A stretch of 64,000 nt of DNA from Taxillus chinensis (taxonomy: Eukaryota > Streptophyta > Magnoliopsida > Santalales > Loranthaceae), in the NCBI GenBank assembly GCA_023512835.1, contig CM042084.1:54167031-54231030 (forward strand), in the 5' to 3' direction. The notes beneath the pieces are model-generated. The model was not told where the DNA came from. It ran no database searches and worked only from the letters and a program-made list of their open reading frames with translations. The position numbers and the translations under genes were made by a program. Below, piece by piece: positions 10,992 through 22,530 of this stretch; the first letter of the stretch is position 1, and each line of letters opens with the position of its first letter.

Positions 10992-12802
10992 ATGGCCGAA
11001 GAAAGCAGCATGCTATTCAACACACGCCTTAACTCCGGAGGAGCACAAGAGCCCCTTCCAAATCGAAGCAGCAGTGAAAATGTTGATCCACCTCAACCTG
11101 CTACTGCCGCTGCTCCAACCACGGAGTTCTGGCTTCACTTTGACAAAGCCACCCAAATTCACACCAGAGCTTTTCTCCCAGTGGAAAGCTCGCATGAGAA
11201 TGTTCATGGTCTATCATGATCATCTCATGTGGCCATGTCTTCATCAGGAGATACCCACTCTGATAACTATCATAGAACATGGAATCAGAAGACCAAAGAC
11301 TGATGCCGAACTCACCAATGATGAAAGAGCCTGGTAGTGTGCCAACGAAAAGGCTATGACATATGTTACATCATCTTTGGATTCCGAGGCTTTCACGAAC
11401 GTCCAGGGCTACATGATAGCGAAAGCTGTCTAGGATAAACTGACAATCCTCTATGAGGGAAGTCAGTCCCAAATGTAGAACATTATCTGTACTCTCAGGC
11501 AAAACTTTGAGAGTTTCAATCACAAACCGGGCGAATCACTCGAGAGCATTTATCAGAGATTCGGCAAGCTCATCCTTGAGCTGAAAACTATCAATGAGCA
11601 TTATTCTCAATCTCATATCAATGACAAGTTCTTTCACTCCTTGCCGGATCGCTACTACTCCAAACAACTCCAAATGCAATCCGACAAGAACTGACAGTAT
11701 GTTCCCCTTGAAGAACTATATGGAGAGCTCCAGAGTCACGAAGTCAGGTTTAAATACTCTAACCGGGATGAGAAAATAGCTCGGAAAGAAAATAGGGTAG
11801 CTCTCAAAGCTATGAAATGTCTCAGCATACTGAGGAATAATGATATGGACGAGTCCGAGAATTCTGACTCTGACGAGGAGGAGGAAATAGCTCTCTTTGT
11901 CAAATCCTTTGAGCGATTCCTATGGAAAAGCAGAAAAGGATTCAGGAGACGCTCCTCATCATCTTTCTGAAGGAATGAGCAACTGGAGTCTAGTTCCCAG
12001 GAATGCTACAACTGTGGGAAAACCGGTCACTGAGCCAAGGACTGCAAATTCAAATCTAAAGTGGCCGAGAAAGTGACAAGGTAACTCCTCGCCGCTCCAC
12101 CTCAGACAACAGCAAGAACAAGAGGAAGGCGTTCGTCACAAAATACGTCAGTGGCTCGGAAGAAGAGGAGGAATCCTCGGATGATGAGCCAACTCCCAAG
12201 CCGAACGTCTGCCTCATGGCAAATACTGAGGTGGCACCATAGTCTATGATTATGGAACAGAGGCTGTTACTGCACTTCCCGAAGCAGTAGCACCCATAAC
12301 TAATGATGAAGGGAAGGTTGCTACAGTTCAAGCCAAAACTATAGCACCCAAAAAGAAAGGAAAGGCTAAGGCTGACGCATCTAGGGCCAAGAGCGCGTCA
12401 CCCAAACGCAATGGATTAGGCTATAGGGAACATAGTAGAAAGTCTGTAAAATCTAAGAAACATGTATCCCCTGTTTATACTCCGCATTATAGTGTCTATT
12501 CCATCTGTAGGGAAATAGGTCATTATCACTATGAATGTTGTAGTTTATCTGATAACTGGCTTTGTAATCAAGTTTGTACCAATAAAGATCAGTTTAATAA
12601 GAAGGGTTCTTCAAGCAAAACAAAATCTAAATCTCAAAGGAGTGTCTCTCCAAAGAAAACCCAAGTAAAAGAAACAGCTGAAACTAACAAATTAAAGTTA
12701 ACCTGGAAAGCTAAAAGTCCTAGCAAACTTAAATCCGGAACTGTTGACATTACTGCTGTTCTTTCTAACCGCCCAAAACAAGTTTGGGCACCAAAAGTGT
12801 AA
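10992..12802 (+). pseudogene. gag: copia1 gag (broken)
   Basis: It starts MAEESSMLFNTRLNSGG at 10992. A frameshift near 11100 moves the homology (SGFTLTKPPKFTPELF, HDHLMWPCLHQEIP) to another frame. Stops include a TAG at 11335-11337 that copia2 shares, W-to-stop and Q-to-stop changes near 11430, 11480 and 11690, and a stop inside the zinc knuckle (CYNCGKTGH-stop-AKDC, near 12004-12045). A second CCHC-like knuckle with its first Cys lost (YSICREIGHYHYEC) lies near 12500. An acidic stretch (ENSDSDEEEEIAL) sits between. The region ends at a TAA at 12800-12802, just before the protease, again shared with copia2. Confidence 0.85.
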
Positions 12803-15800
12803 GCTATTGTCTTTCAGGAGCATCTTTGGAATGCATTGCAGGATCACTTGAAGTTAAAGATCAATCAAAGCAAGTGGATCCTTGATAGTGGATGCTCCGG
12901 ACATATGACGGGTGATCAGACTCTGCTTGTTGAAGTTAATGACAAACGAGGTCCATCTGTTTCATATGGTGACAACAGCAAAGGTAAGACTGTCGGGTAT
13001 GACACTTTAACCAACGACTGTGTATCAATCACTAGAGTTGCACTAGTCGAAGGTTTGAAGCATAATTTGTTAAGTGTCAGTAATTTATGTGACAAAGGAT
13101 TTACTGTTACCTTCATGTCCAACACCTGTACAGTAAGAGAAAACTTATCCGGAGATGTTAAGTTATCCGGATCAAGAGATGGGGACATATACTCTGTGGT
13201 CTTAAGAAATAATTCTTCTGACCCTGTATGCTTCCTCACTACAGCATAAGATGAAGATAGTTGGCTATGGCACAAGCGATGCGCACATTTAAACTTTAAG
13301 ACCCTGTCTAAGTTTGCGTCACTCGATCTTGTCACTGGTCTACCTAAACACAAATACTCCAGAGACACTCTATGTCGAGAATGCCAACTTGGCAAACAGA
13401 CCAAACATAGCTTTAAGAGCAAATCAGTTAATTCAATAACTGCTCCTCTACAACTTCTTTATATGGACCTCTGTGGTCCCATTTCTGCTCCTTCACTAGC
13501 TGGTGCGAGATATACCCTTGTGGTTATCGATGATTTCACCAGGTACACATGGGTGATGTTCCTGAAATCTAAGGATCAAACTTTTGAGCATCTTGTAGAT
13601 CTTTTCAACTGGATAAACAACTCACAAGGACTGAGCATTAAGTGCATCAAGAGTGATCATGGTACAAAATTTGATTTTTCAGAAATGAGATCATATTGTT
13701 CTGAATAGGGCATTCAGCATGACTTCTCTGCGCCCATAACTCCACAACAAAATGGGGTAGCTGAGCGCAAGAATCGCACTTTAGTCGAGGCTGGCAGATC
13801 TATGTTAGCAGGGGCAAAGCTTCCTCTCAGTTTATGGGCTGAAGCTGTGTCCACTGCCTGCTATGTTTAGAACAGAACTCTAATAAATAAATCTACCATG
13901 AAAACACCTTATGAGATGTGGAGAGGATGAAAGCCTTCAATTTCACATTTCAGAGCTTTTGGGTGTACTTGCTATATATTGAACAACGGCAAAGAACCCC
14001 AGAATAAATTTAAACCAAAATCTAATGATGTGATTTTTGTCGGGTACTCATTACATAGCAAGGCTTATCAGGTCTTCAATAGAAAACTTTTTAAAGTTGA
14101 AGAATCTATCCATGTGACCTTTGATGAAACTAATCTTGATTGGTCAAAAGTTGCTTCTTCAAGTTCTAATGTACAGGTTTAAGACAATAACATCGACTAT
14201 TCAAAGTTTATGAATGTTCCTGTTACACATACTGACCAACCATGTGGCACCAGTGAAGCACAAAGAAATGATATGGATGATGCTATGGATGAACCGGACT
14301 CAGGACTACCATTAAACTCCGGACATACTCCTACGGATATCCAAAATTTCGGAGTACCTTCAAGTCCGTCCGAACCAGTCAACACTGAAAGCAACAGTGC
14401 TGAAGAACCACTTAGTTCTACCGTACCTGCTAATACGGAAACATCTGGTCCGTAAGAAGCTCAACCAGCGGATATACCCAAACCACCTAATCTGGCAGAG
14501 CTTCAAATTATTCGAGATCAATCATCACATGCACAGAATTACAAGTGGACTCGAAACCATCCCTCAGATCAAGTGATTAGTGATCCTACTGTTGGTGTAA
14601 GAATAAGAGCAGCCACCTCCAACATTTGTCTTTACTCATGTTTTCTATCTCAAACAGAACCAAAGGTGGTAGATAAAGCTCTTCAGGATTCAAACTGGAT
14701 AGAAGCCATGCAAGAAGAGCTGAATCAATTTAAGAGAAATGATGTGTGGACTCTAGTACCAAGGCCTAAGTCTCAGCAAGTCATTAGAGTTAAATGGGTG
14801 TTCCAGAACAAGCTTGATACGGATGGAACAGTAATTCGGAACAAAGCCAGACTGGTAGCCAAAGGATATCGTCAAAGAAGAAGGAATAGACTATAACGAG
14901 ACCTTTGCTCCAGTAGCAAGACTTGAGGCAATCAGAATGTTCTTGGCGTATGCTTCATATGAAAACTTCATAGTTTATCAAATGGACGTCAAAAGCGCAT
15001 TTCTGAATGGAGATCTTCAAGAGGAGGTGTACGTTGAACAACCTCCCGGTTTCATTGAACCCAAGGTTGGACATCTAGTCTACAAGCTACGAAAAGCCTT
15101 GTATGGTTTGAAGCAAGCTCCAAGAGCCTGGTACGACACACTGTCCGAATTCCTACTTGCTCACAATTTCCAAAAGGGGAAGATAGACACCACTCTATTT
15201 CTACGAAAAAGAAAGGACATACTCTGATCGTACAGATATATGTGGATGATATCATTTTCGGATCAACAAATCCGAAGCTTTGTGAAGAGTTTGCAAAGTT
15301 AATGACTGGCAAGTTTGAGATGAGCATGATGGGAGAACTGTCCTACTTCCTTGGAATAGAAGTTAAACAATTGAAGGAAGGGATCTTCATTAATCAAGTT
15401 AAGTATACACGTGATCTTATTAAGAAGTTTGGTATGGAAGGTTCATCTCCCGTCAAGACTCCGATGCCAGTCAGTGCCAAGTTAGATCCTGATGTGGATG
15501 GCAAATCAGTAAATGTGACTGACTACAGAGGGATGATAGGATCCTTGCTGTATCTTATAGCAAGTCGCCCGGACATTATGTTTGCAACTTGCATCTGTGC
15601 ACGATATCAGGCTAATCCCAAGGAGTCACATATGCTTCATGTTAAACGGATATTAAGGTATCTCAAAGGAACAATGAATTTGGGACTCTGGTACCCAAAG
15701 GAGTCCAACTTCACCTTATCTGGATACTCTGATGCTGATTTTGCTGGGTGTTGCATCGACAGGAAAAGTACAAGTGGTACATGTCAGTTTCTTGGAAATA

Positions 15801-16118
15801 GATTAATTTCATGGTTCAGTAAGAAGCAGAATTCCGTATCAACCTCTACTATTGAGGCAGAATATATAGCTGCTGGGAGTTGCTGCACACAACTACTCTG
15901 GATGCAAAGTCAACTTACTGACTACGGTTTCAACATGACATCTATTCCACTCTACTGCGACAACACCAGTGCAATTGCTATCAGCAATAATCCTGTCATG
16001 CACCCAAAGACGAAGCACATTGAGGTAAGGTATCACTTCATTCGCGACCATGTTCTCAAAAAGCACTTATCACTGGAACATGTTGCTACTGAAGATCAAC
16101 TAGTAGACATCCTTACAA
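12803..16118 (+). pseudogene. pol: copia1 pol: protease, integrase, reverse transcriptase, RNase H (broken)
   Basis: The Ty1/copia order is clear. The protease has ILDSGCSGHMTGD near 12880. The integrase has its zinc region (WLWHKRCAHLNF, CRECQLGKQTKH) near 13260-13410 and its core ([39 protein letters not shown]) at 13463-13790. Reverse transcriptase has [27 protein letters not shown] and YVDDIIFGSTN near 15238. RNase H is complete and open from 15242 to 16118 (SDADFAGC, TIEAEYIAAG, CDNTSAIAIS). Defects are stops near 13706, 13868, 13928, 14180 and 14453, a one-base insertion near 14874 and a frameshift near 15212. The last about 30 codons are replaced at about 16118 by fragment F. Confidence 0.9.
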
Positions 16119-16963
16119 TTCGCTCTTAATATTCATTACTAGCTATTTAATAGTTGGAGTTACTTAGGCATAAGAAGTACCTGTTTGTGCTCAGTGTTTG
16201 GTGTATGATGTTAGTGATTCCAGTATTTCAGCTCCGTTATTGTTTAAACAAACAAAAACAAAAGGGCTTGTGTGAGGACAATAGCAGAGTGAATAATCCA
16301 TCAAGGGAGAGCATAAAATGCAACCTTGTAAGGTTATTACTAAAAATAAGTGTGAAAAACAAAAAAAAAAAAAAACAAAACAGAAAAAGTGTTTGCCCGA
16401 ATAAAAGCCACAATGGCTTACTGTTTATATGTGTTTTTGTTTTCGTGTTGCAGCCATAATGGCTAAGTTGTTTTGCTGAGCAATTTGTGTCACAAATGTG
16501 AGCTTAAATCTTTAGCTCCCAGTGTTTATCAGTAAGTAGAATAGAGTGTGTGTTTTCTTTGACGAGCACATGGGGACCTCGCATGTTTACGTGGCAAAAA
16601 CTTAATCAATAGCTAGTAGTGGGTGTAAGAGTAAACCCTTAGTTGTTAGGCATTGATAGTAGGGCCTGAGAGGAGAGAAAAGAAAGTGATATTTAAGTGA
16701 GGCTGCTCTAACCTTGGTGAGGACTTTCAGGGGGAGCTAAATTCATTTTATCCTGGCATGTTTGCTTCTATCTGAACTGTTAGTAACGATATTACATGGT
16801 TGTTGGACTTGATAGTAAGGGCATGTTTTGATTAACTTATGATTCATTTTTAGCTATTGGAATGTCTACTTCATCATGATAGAATTGTATGCCTTGGGAA
16901 ACCATGCCTCTCTTGTTTGTTAGTTTATTTGTTCTTTTCCGTTTGACTGTGTGTTTATTTCTT

Positions 16964-17003
16964 TTTGCTTGAGGACAAGCAAAGGTTCAAGTATGGGGGA
17001 ATT
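16964..17003 (+). promoter_or_regulatory. Hairpin and polypurine tract of fragment F
   Basis: A perfect 8-bp stem with an AGGA loop, TTTGCTTG-AGGA-CAAGCAAA, occupies 16964-16983. The polypurine tract ATGGGGGAA follows near 16993-17001, directly before the LTR start at 17004. The tract primes plus-strand DNA synthesis. The hairpin parallels those beside the chromovirus polypurine tracts in this window. Confidence 0.75.
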
Positions 17004-18494
17004 TGATAACGTGCATTTATGCCGTTATCCTATGCCTTATATAGGATGTTTTAGCGTATGTTTTGTACCTATTTGCATGTTATTTTACACATATTTACTC
17101 TAATCCCTAGGAAGACCCTGTTTGGTGTATAGTGGTACTTTTTGAGTGTTTTTGGCAGATTTTGGAGCAACTTTTTCCCACACACTTTGGCTAGATCCCT
17201 CCATCAACTCAAGAGGAAGCTATAGGAAGAAGTTGGAAGCAAAATGAAGGCAAAATCAAGGTGCACGTGAAAAGGCTTTCTCACGTGCATTCTCACGTGC
17301 AAGGATTTTATTGCATGGATGCCTTCTACAACTCAAGAGGAAGCTTTGGAGCAAATTTGAGTCAAATTGGAGCTACACGTGAAAAGGGTCTTCTCACGTG
17401 CATTCTCACGTGCAAGCATTTTTTGCGCTCAAAATGATGTGTTTTGTTGTTTTAATCATTTTCCTCTAAAGAACTGGGGTCTAATTTGGTGTAGTTTGAG
17501 TTTTATTTCGCCTAGAACGTCGATTAGTGTCACTAACCAAAACGACGTCGTTTTGGCTGCGACCACATTTATATTTAGGGCACACCTTTTGTAACCCTAA
17601 TTTGGCCCACTAAATCCTATAAATAGGGGTCTTTGGAGGCATTGTAAATCATCTTGAGTGGGAGAATCTGATCTAAGTTCTGAAAAGAGCTATAGCCATT
17701 GCTAAAAGATTGGATTGTCCTTGGCAAGGAGTGATTTTGGGCAGCAGACGCCGGAGTCTTTGAGGCTGGAGTCCTGGTTCATTTTGGAGTCTTCCTTTAT
17801 TGTCCTGGTACCGTAATCATGTTCTTTCTTATAATTGTTATTGCTTTTGTCATGATTATGGAGTAGTTTTGTTAGTCTAGGGGAGCAATGTAGCCCCCAA
17901 TAAATTGTATTCAGTTTGGTTATGGTTGCTCAATAAAATAGAATTCAGTTCTTGTTTAATTCACTTGCTTTTATGGAAATGCCTAGTTTATGCATAATTA
18001 GGTAATCTTAGCCCTTGTCTAGGGTGGAACACTAGTGAATTAGATTTAATATTGCATGATGGACCAAGTCTGCAACTATTAGATTGTTTATCTACCTTGA
18101 TCACTTTTATTCACATGGACCAAATGGGATAAAAGCCTTAAATCTATCTTAGCATGGACCAAATGTAAGATAGGCAGGAGATAATCAACATGAACATGAA
18201 CTAGAACATAAATCTAGAACAAGAGCCACAACCAGACTAGTACAATCGATTGGGTGGTAAACATTGTGACCCTAGATCCTTAATCACTGAAATTTCTATA
18301 CCAATAGCTTGCCAACTTTCTGATTTAATCACCTTTCGTTCACATTATTTGTCCAACAAAAATCAATTGTCCAGACATAAAATCAACTTGTTAGCTTAGT
18401 GCTTGCTGCTTAACAGCATTAGCTACCTCCCTGTGGGTTCGACAACCGGAGTCTTAATACTCCATTTTACTACTTGACCAGTGCACTTGCTGCA
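17004..18494 (+). repeat. 3' LTR of fragment F
   Basis: It runs from TGATAACGTGC to CACTTGCTGCA, 1491 bp. Six CACGTG boxes lie at 17264, 17282, 17294, 17376, 17395 and 17407. The perfect 20-bp palindrome CCAAAACGACGTCGTTTTGG is at 17537-17556, and TATAAATA at 17618-17625. Its start differs from the LTR at 3391, so it is another family. Confidence 0.75.
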
Positions 18495-20140
18495 AAACCT
18501 TCAGACATAATTTATGTGGGTCATTAATCATGCTTACTGCCTCACGTGCATATGCTCTGATATAATTATCTAATGTCATATTGGGAGGATGCTTGCGTTT
18601 CCCGACTGAAGTCGTTTAAGCTGACATAATTAAAACGGATATGAATAACCTCTTTAGGATTTCATGATTCTAATCTCCACTTATCACCACATGACGAATG
18701 CTGTTTCATATTGATTGCTCTATTAACTTGTCTGATTGAAGAAATGAAATGGGTTAGCTCGGAATGCTTGGTGATGGTACTCACAATCGCAGTTTGATTA
18801 GCTCCTGAAGTGTAGTTTCCTAATGGATAGACAGTGATGTTTCAAGATCTCAATTTTTTAACAGGTAATGCCATCGAGAGGATCGCATAATCTACGGGGG
18901 AAAAAAATGCTCTATTCATTATCCAAGTAATACCCCCCTTGTATATGTCTCGTGACCTCTTTCCTGGCTGTTTATCTGAGGGGGAGTCTATCACTGAGAG
19001 GATCGCATGATCTAAGGGGGAGCAATCTTTGTAATACTCCCCTGATATGTCTCGGATGCTCCTTCCTCTAAACTATCACTTCCGGATCTACCTGGACATG
19101 CATTGTTGAATCAGATATGTGGCATGCAAGGATGATTTTCTTCCTTCAACCGTACATTTTAATCGGATAATCATTTGCTTGCGTTCAACATGTGTTCATT
19201 CCTACCGTCTCACTCATGAATCCTAAGTTGGACAAATCATATGATTTTTAATTATCTTAGCTACGTTGTTCAGCAGGATGGTTTCACTATGTTGACCGAT
19301 ATGAACTTGTGTATTTATTATCTGACATATATCTTGATTCAGTAACAATGATCACCCTCTTGTTTGTATGTGTCTTTTATATTCCTTTAAATGCACTAAG
19401 TTCTGTTTCTCTTTTTAGTTCAGATTATGATGTTTTCGCTTATACTATTTGATCCATATCCGTACTAACTCAACCTGTTAATCTACTGTTCTTTTAGTTT
19501 ACATTTCAAAGCTACAGGTTCAGATTCTCTTTGCACTTCATTGCTCTATCTTGTATTGATGACTCGGATTTGAAGTGTTGTGGTACTTCATATTTCCTTG
19601 ACACCAAGACAGCAAAGGAATCATTTTTTTTGCACTCAGCTTCTACGGACTTAGTATGTCTATCATCCGAATATAGTTCACACGGACAATATCTAGCCCG
19701 GATGAGAGTCGGTTTAATTCCTCTTGACTCTTGGACCTCTCACTTCGCAATAACCTAAGTGATTATCTTACATCGCGTCTTTTTGAGGAGGAATAATGAT
19801 GATTCATTAAATGCACGTCTCGAGCCCGCCAATTGTCTTTTCTAAAATCCGGAAGTATGCATACAGCTGTGATTTTTGAATGGTTAGCACGGCCGCCACA
19901 TCATCAGTCTATTTGACGGCGCTAATACATCAAGTCTAATGACATCAGATAGTCAGGTGGATCACTGTTCATCTTGCTTAAACCCGAGACCCGCTTGCTT
20001 CCACGAAAAAGGTCCTATTTATAATGCACTTTCAAGCGACGCACGAGGCTATCACTCCCAATTCTCAAAACCCTAAATCCTCGTTGCTTCTTCCAATTCC
20101 AAAGACCTCATCTCCTTTTCCTCCAATCCTCCATATTTCA
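18495..20140 (+). other. copia1 spacer between pol and aORF
   Basis: No long coding frame is present. It aligns by eye with the copia2 spacer (53464-55111, other strand): TGGGAGGATGCTTG near 18580, the phrase GACTGAAGTCGTTTAAGC near 18605, and two copies of GAGAGGATCGCATRATCTA with purine runs at about 18873-18903 and 18997-19023. A small frame at 19531-19758 contains DLKCCGTS, also found in copia2. Confidence 0.7.
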
Positions 20141-20460
20141 ATGGCAGCTCAAGCTCTCTATGGCGTTGTTCCTGGCCACTTGGTCGACTGGTCCGGAATC
20201 TCTGATCCTCCAGCTTGGCTCGAAGAGGTTCGCCAGCTCCTTGATTCCAGCAACCTCCTCGCCCTAGTCTCTACCCCGGTCGATCTCCTCGTCTCTGACA
20301 TTCTTGCCTTATATCAGCATGTCAACTCCAGTGATGAGTCTATCATCTCAGTGGTCCGAGGGAAAACTATCAAGATCACCCCTCAGATGATCCGTGACGC
20401 CTTCCATCTTCCTGAGGGCAATGATTTCAGGCCAAGTGCTCTAGCCATGGCTGCGTCCAT
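20141..20460 (+). pseudogene. copia1 aORF, N-terminal part, interrupted by element A
   Basis: This is an extra ORF downstream of pol, as in SIRE-type copia elements. It starts MAAQALYGVVPGHLVDW; an in-frame upstream ATG at 20024 is also possible. It continues with WLEEVRQLLDSSNLLALVS, VDLLVSDILALYQHV, SVVRGKTIKITPQMIRDA and FHLPEGNDF. The pattern (fixed-length helical region, then a RGK-I-I-P segment, then a F-LP motif) resembles the plant-specific putative transposon protein domain found in many plant retroelements; this comparison is from memory. It is open to 20460, where TCCAT (20456-20460) is the target duplication of element A. The reading continues at 39203. It does not look like an envelope protein: I see no signal peptide or transmembrane segment in this part. 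Confidence 0.75.
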
Positions 20461-20753
20461 TGTCACGCCCCGGATTTCCAACCCATAAAAACCGGTTAGT
20501 GAATCCCCATGCCCGCACCCGAAGGGACAAGGGGTTGGTGAGAACACCGAGAAAGGGACCTTAGCACGGGTGCCATCCCTAAACCATATCACACATATAC
20601 TAAAATCTCATTTCAAAGCATAGTATAAACACACATACATACATGTTCTTTCCCCCATGGGGTTACCACATAGTTTTTTTTTACAATACAACAAAATAAA
20701 CAGACACACACAAGGTCTTCACCTTTGGTGAACCTCCTAGCTCCTCTAAGCAC

Positions 20754-22060
20754 CTGAAACAAACAAAAACAAACACAACAGGAGGGGTGAGCAACCACAG
20801 CTCAGTAGGGATTATGTTTCCCCGACCCATCCCAACTCATAAACTAGTGTAGGCATGTGCTCGTGTAATGCTACATATACATATATATCACCAACTCAAT
20901 CATGTACACATATTGAAATGAAAGAAAACCTCTCAGGTAATCTCAAACATTGCCTCTCAGGCACACATTACTGCCCCTCGGGCACAGCAGTGCCTCTCAG
21001 GCATAATATTGCCTCTCAGGCACAATATTACCTCTCAGGCACAATAGCCTCTCAGGCTCTGAACAAATCTCACCTCCCAGGTCCTCAACAGTAGCCTCCC
21101 AGGCTTATCAAGATAGCCTCGCATGCCCACATGACCACTTGACTTCACAACTCTATCCTTATGTCTTGACCAAGAGAGAGGATTCTCGTAGAAGCTATTT
21201 TCTTGAAATAAAAAGTCCCGGCATTGGCTCCCCATAGCATAACTAAGATAATCTGATTTTGGGGGATTTTTCTGAGGGGTTTAACCCCACTTTCCAAAAA
21301 GTCACCACTACGAACTTTTGAAGATTTTCAGGATTTTACACTAAATCCCATTTTTCACATTTTGAAGGAGTGAGAATTAATTTTTCTAGTATTTTTCTTT
21401 GAATCCAAATGGGGGATATTTCCTTATTTACATTGTAACTTAAGTATAATACTTTCAATCAAACTGTATTTCGAATCTGCCAGTGAAACTATATTTTCGA
21501 ATTTGCCTTTACTGTATTTCGAATTTGTATTTTCGAATCTCTTTTCGGATTGCCTTCGACCCTCGAACCTACACTCGAACTACCTTCGAAGTACCCATGA
21601 ACTACCTTTGAAACTCCCTTCGAAGTACCTTCGAACCTTCGAAACGATACTCGAAAATTGCACATTCGACACTCGAAATTACACTACATTGAACCTACCT
21701 TCGAACCTTCGAAACTGCACATTCGAAATTTTCAATTTCCAGTCGATCTCATCGGCTGTTTTGCTCAGTTCACGATAGTTACTGTTCATCATCGTTTTTT
21801 ACCTGTTTCTCGTCTGGATTCAACCCAGAAACCTCCAGAAATCTCATAAAACTCATACCTAATAATATATATTAAGTTTTAAATCACGTCTTACCACTCA
21901 AAACACATTATGCATGCAAATAACAAGATTCAACCCAAAATTGGTTTTTCCCCAAAACTTAGGGTTCATCCAAATTCCACGAATTTGGGGTTAATTCGCA
22001 TGGTTTAGCTACTCTAGCAAGTAGAATCAACAAATAAGAGTGAGAATAATGAATCCCTAC
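20754..22060 (-). other. Predicted LTR intron in element A
   Basis: In element sense the donor reads AAAGTCGAG|GTAGGGATTC at 22060. The conserved block TGAGCTGTGGTTGCTCACC lies at about 20780-20811, and the acceptor TTTGTTTGTTTCAG|GT ends at 20754. The predicted length is about 1.3 kb. The same three signals occur in all chromovirus LTRs here. The 5' LTR copy retains the block and acceptor at about 28491-28556. Confidence 0.65.
20930..21125 (-). repeat. CCTCTCAGGCA-type minisatellite in the A LTR
   Basis: About ten variants of GCCTCTCAGGCACA(ATATT) occur here, and again at about 28680-28870 in the 5' LTR. Units are of unequal length (roughly 16-20 bp). They lie inside the predicted LTR intron. 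Confidence 0.85.
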
Positions 22061-22530
22061 CTCGACTTTGGCCGATTTGAGCTCCGGATTGTCAATTCCT
22101 CTTTTCCCCTTCTCTTTCTCTCCCCTCTTTTCTTTCTCTCTCTAGAAAGGCAAGCACGTAAGACACTTAGGGATTTGAGTTCTTCACTGCCCTATTTATA
22201 CTTTCACACATTTAATTCATTAAAATATTAAAATTACCCTCAAAGGGTCCCGACTCCAAATCGAGCCCAATTACTATCAAAATGCTCCGTTTAATGAGTA
22301 CATCACTATATTGAGGTTTATTTTTCCCAAATAAGCCCTCGAATACAAAATGACCTGACCATACTACAAAAATCCCAAAATTAGCTTTTCGAGGCTCTGA
22401 CTCCAAATCGGGCCCACTCACAGTCAAAACTCTTTATTCGACGAATACGTCGTCGTACTGATATTCACATCCCTCGATGTACATTCCATCACATGGCTCT
22501 CTCCCAGAATCCCAAACACGGGTCCTTACA

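Larger units (their letters stand above)
16119..18494 (+). mobile_element. Fragment F: 3' end of an Athila-like element (3' UTR plus 3' LTR)
   Basis: Copia1 homology stops at about 16118 and resumes after 18494. The insert holds 0.9 kb of non-coding sequence with an A-rich tract near 16361-16380. It then has the plant Ty3 3'-end signature GCTTGAGGACAAGC, a polypurine tract and an LTR. No 5' LTR or coding region is present. The copia1 pol tail and part of its 3' spacer are missing, so insertion was accompanied or followed by deletion. The exact left junction is uncertain by a few bases. Confidence 0.75.
20461..22530 (-). repeat. 3' LTR of element A
   Basis: In element sense it runs from TGTAAGGACCCG (22530) to GGGGCGTGACA (20461), 2070 bp. 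The TATA box TATAAATAGG (element sense) lies near 22193-22203. A CT-rich tract is at 22120-22143. A CCTCTCAGGCA-type repeat region is at about 20930-21125 and TTCGAA-rich sequence at 21480-21730. It lacks the ACGACGT palindromes and the G-box module. Confidence 0.92.

Noticed and set aside
16361..16380. A-run as the poly(A) tail of a LINE, SINE or processed gene
   Set aside because: It lies in the 3' UTR of fragment F with no 3' boundary or target duplication after it.
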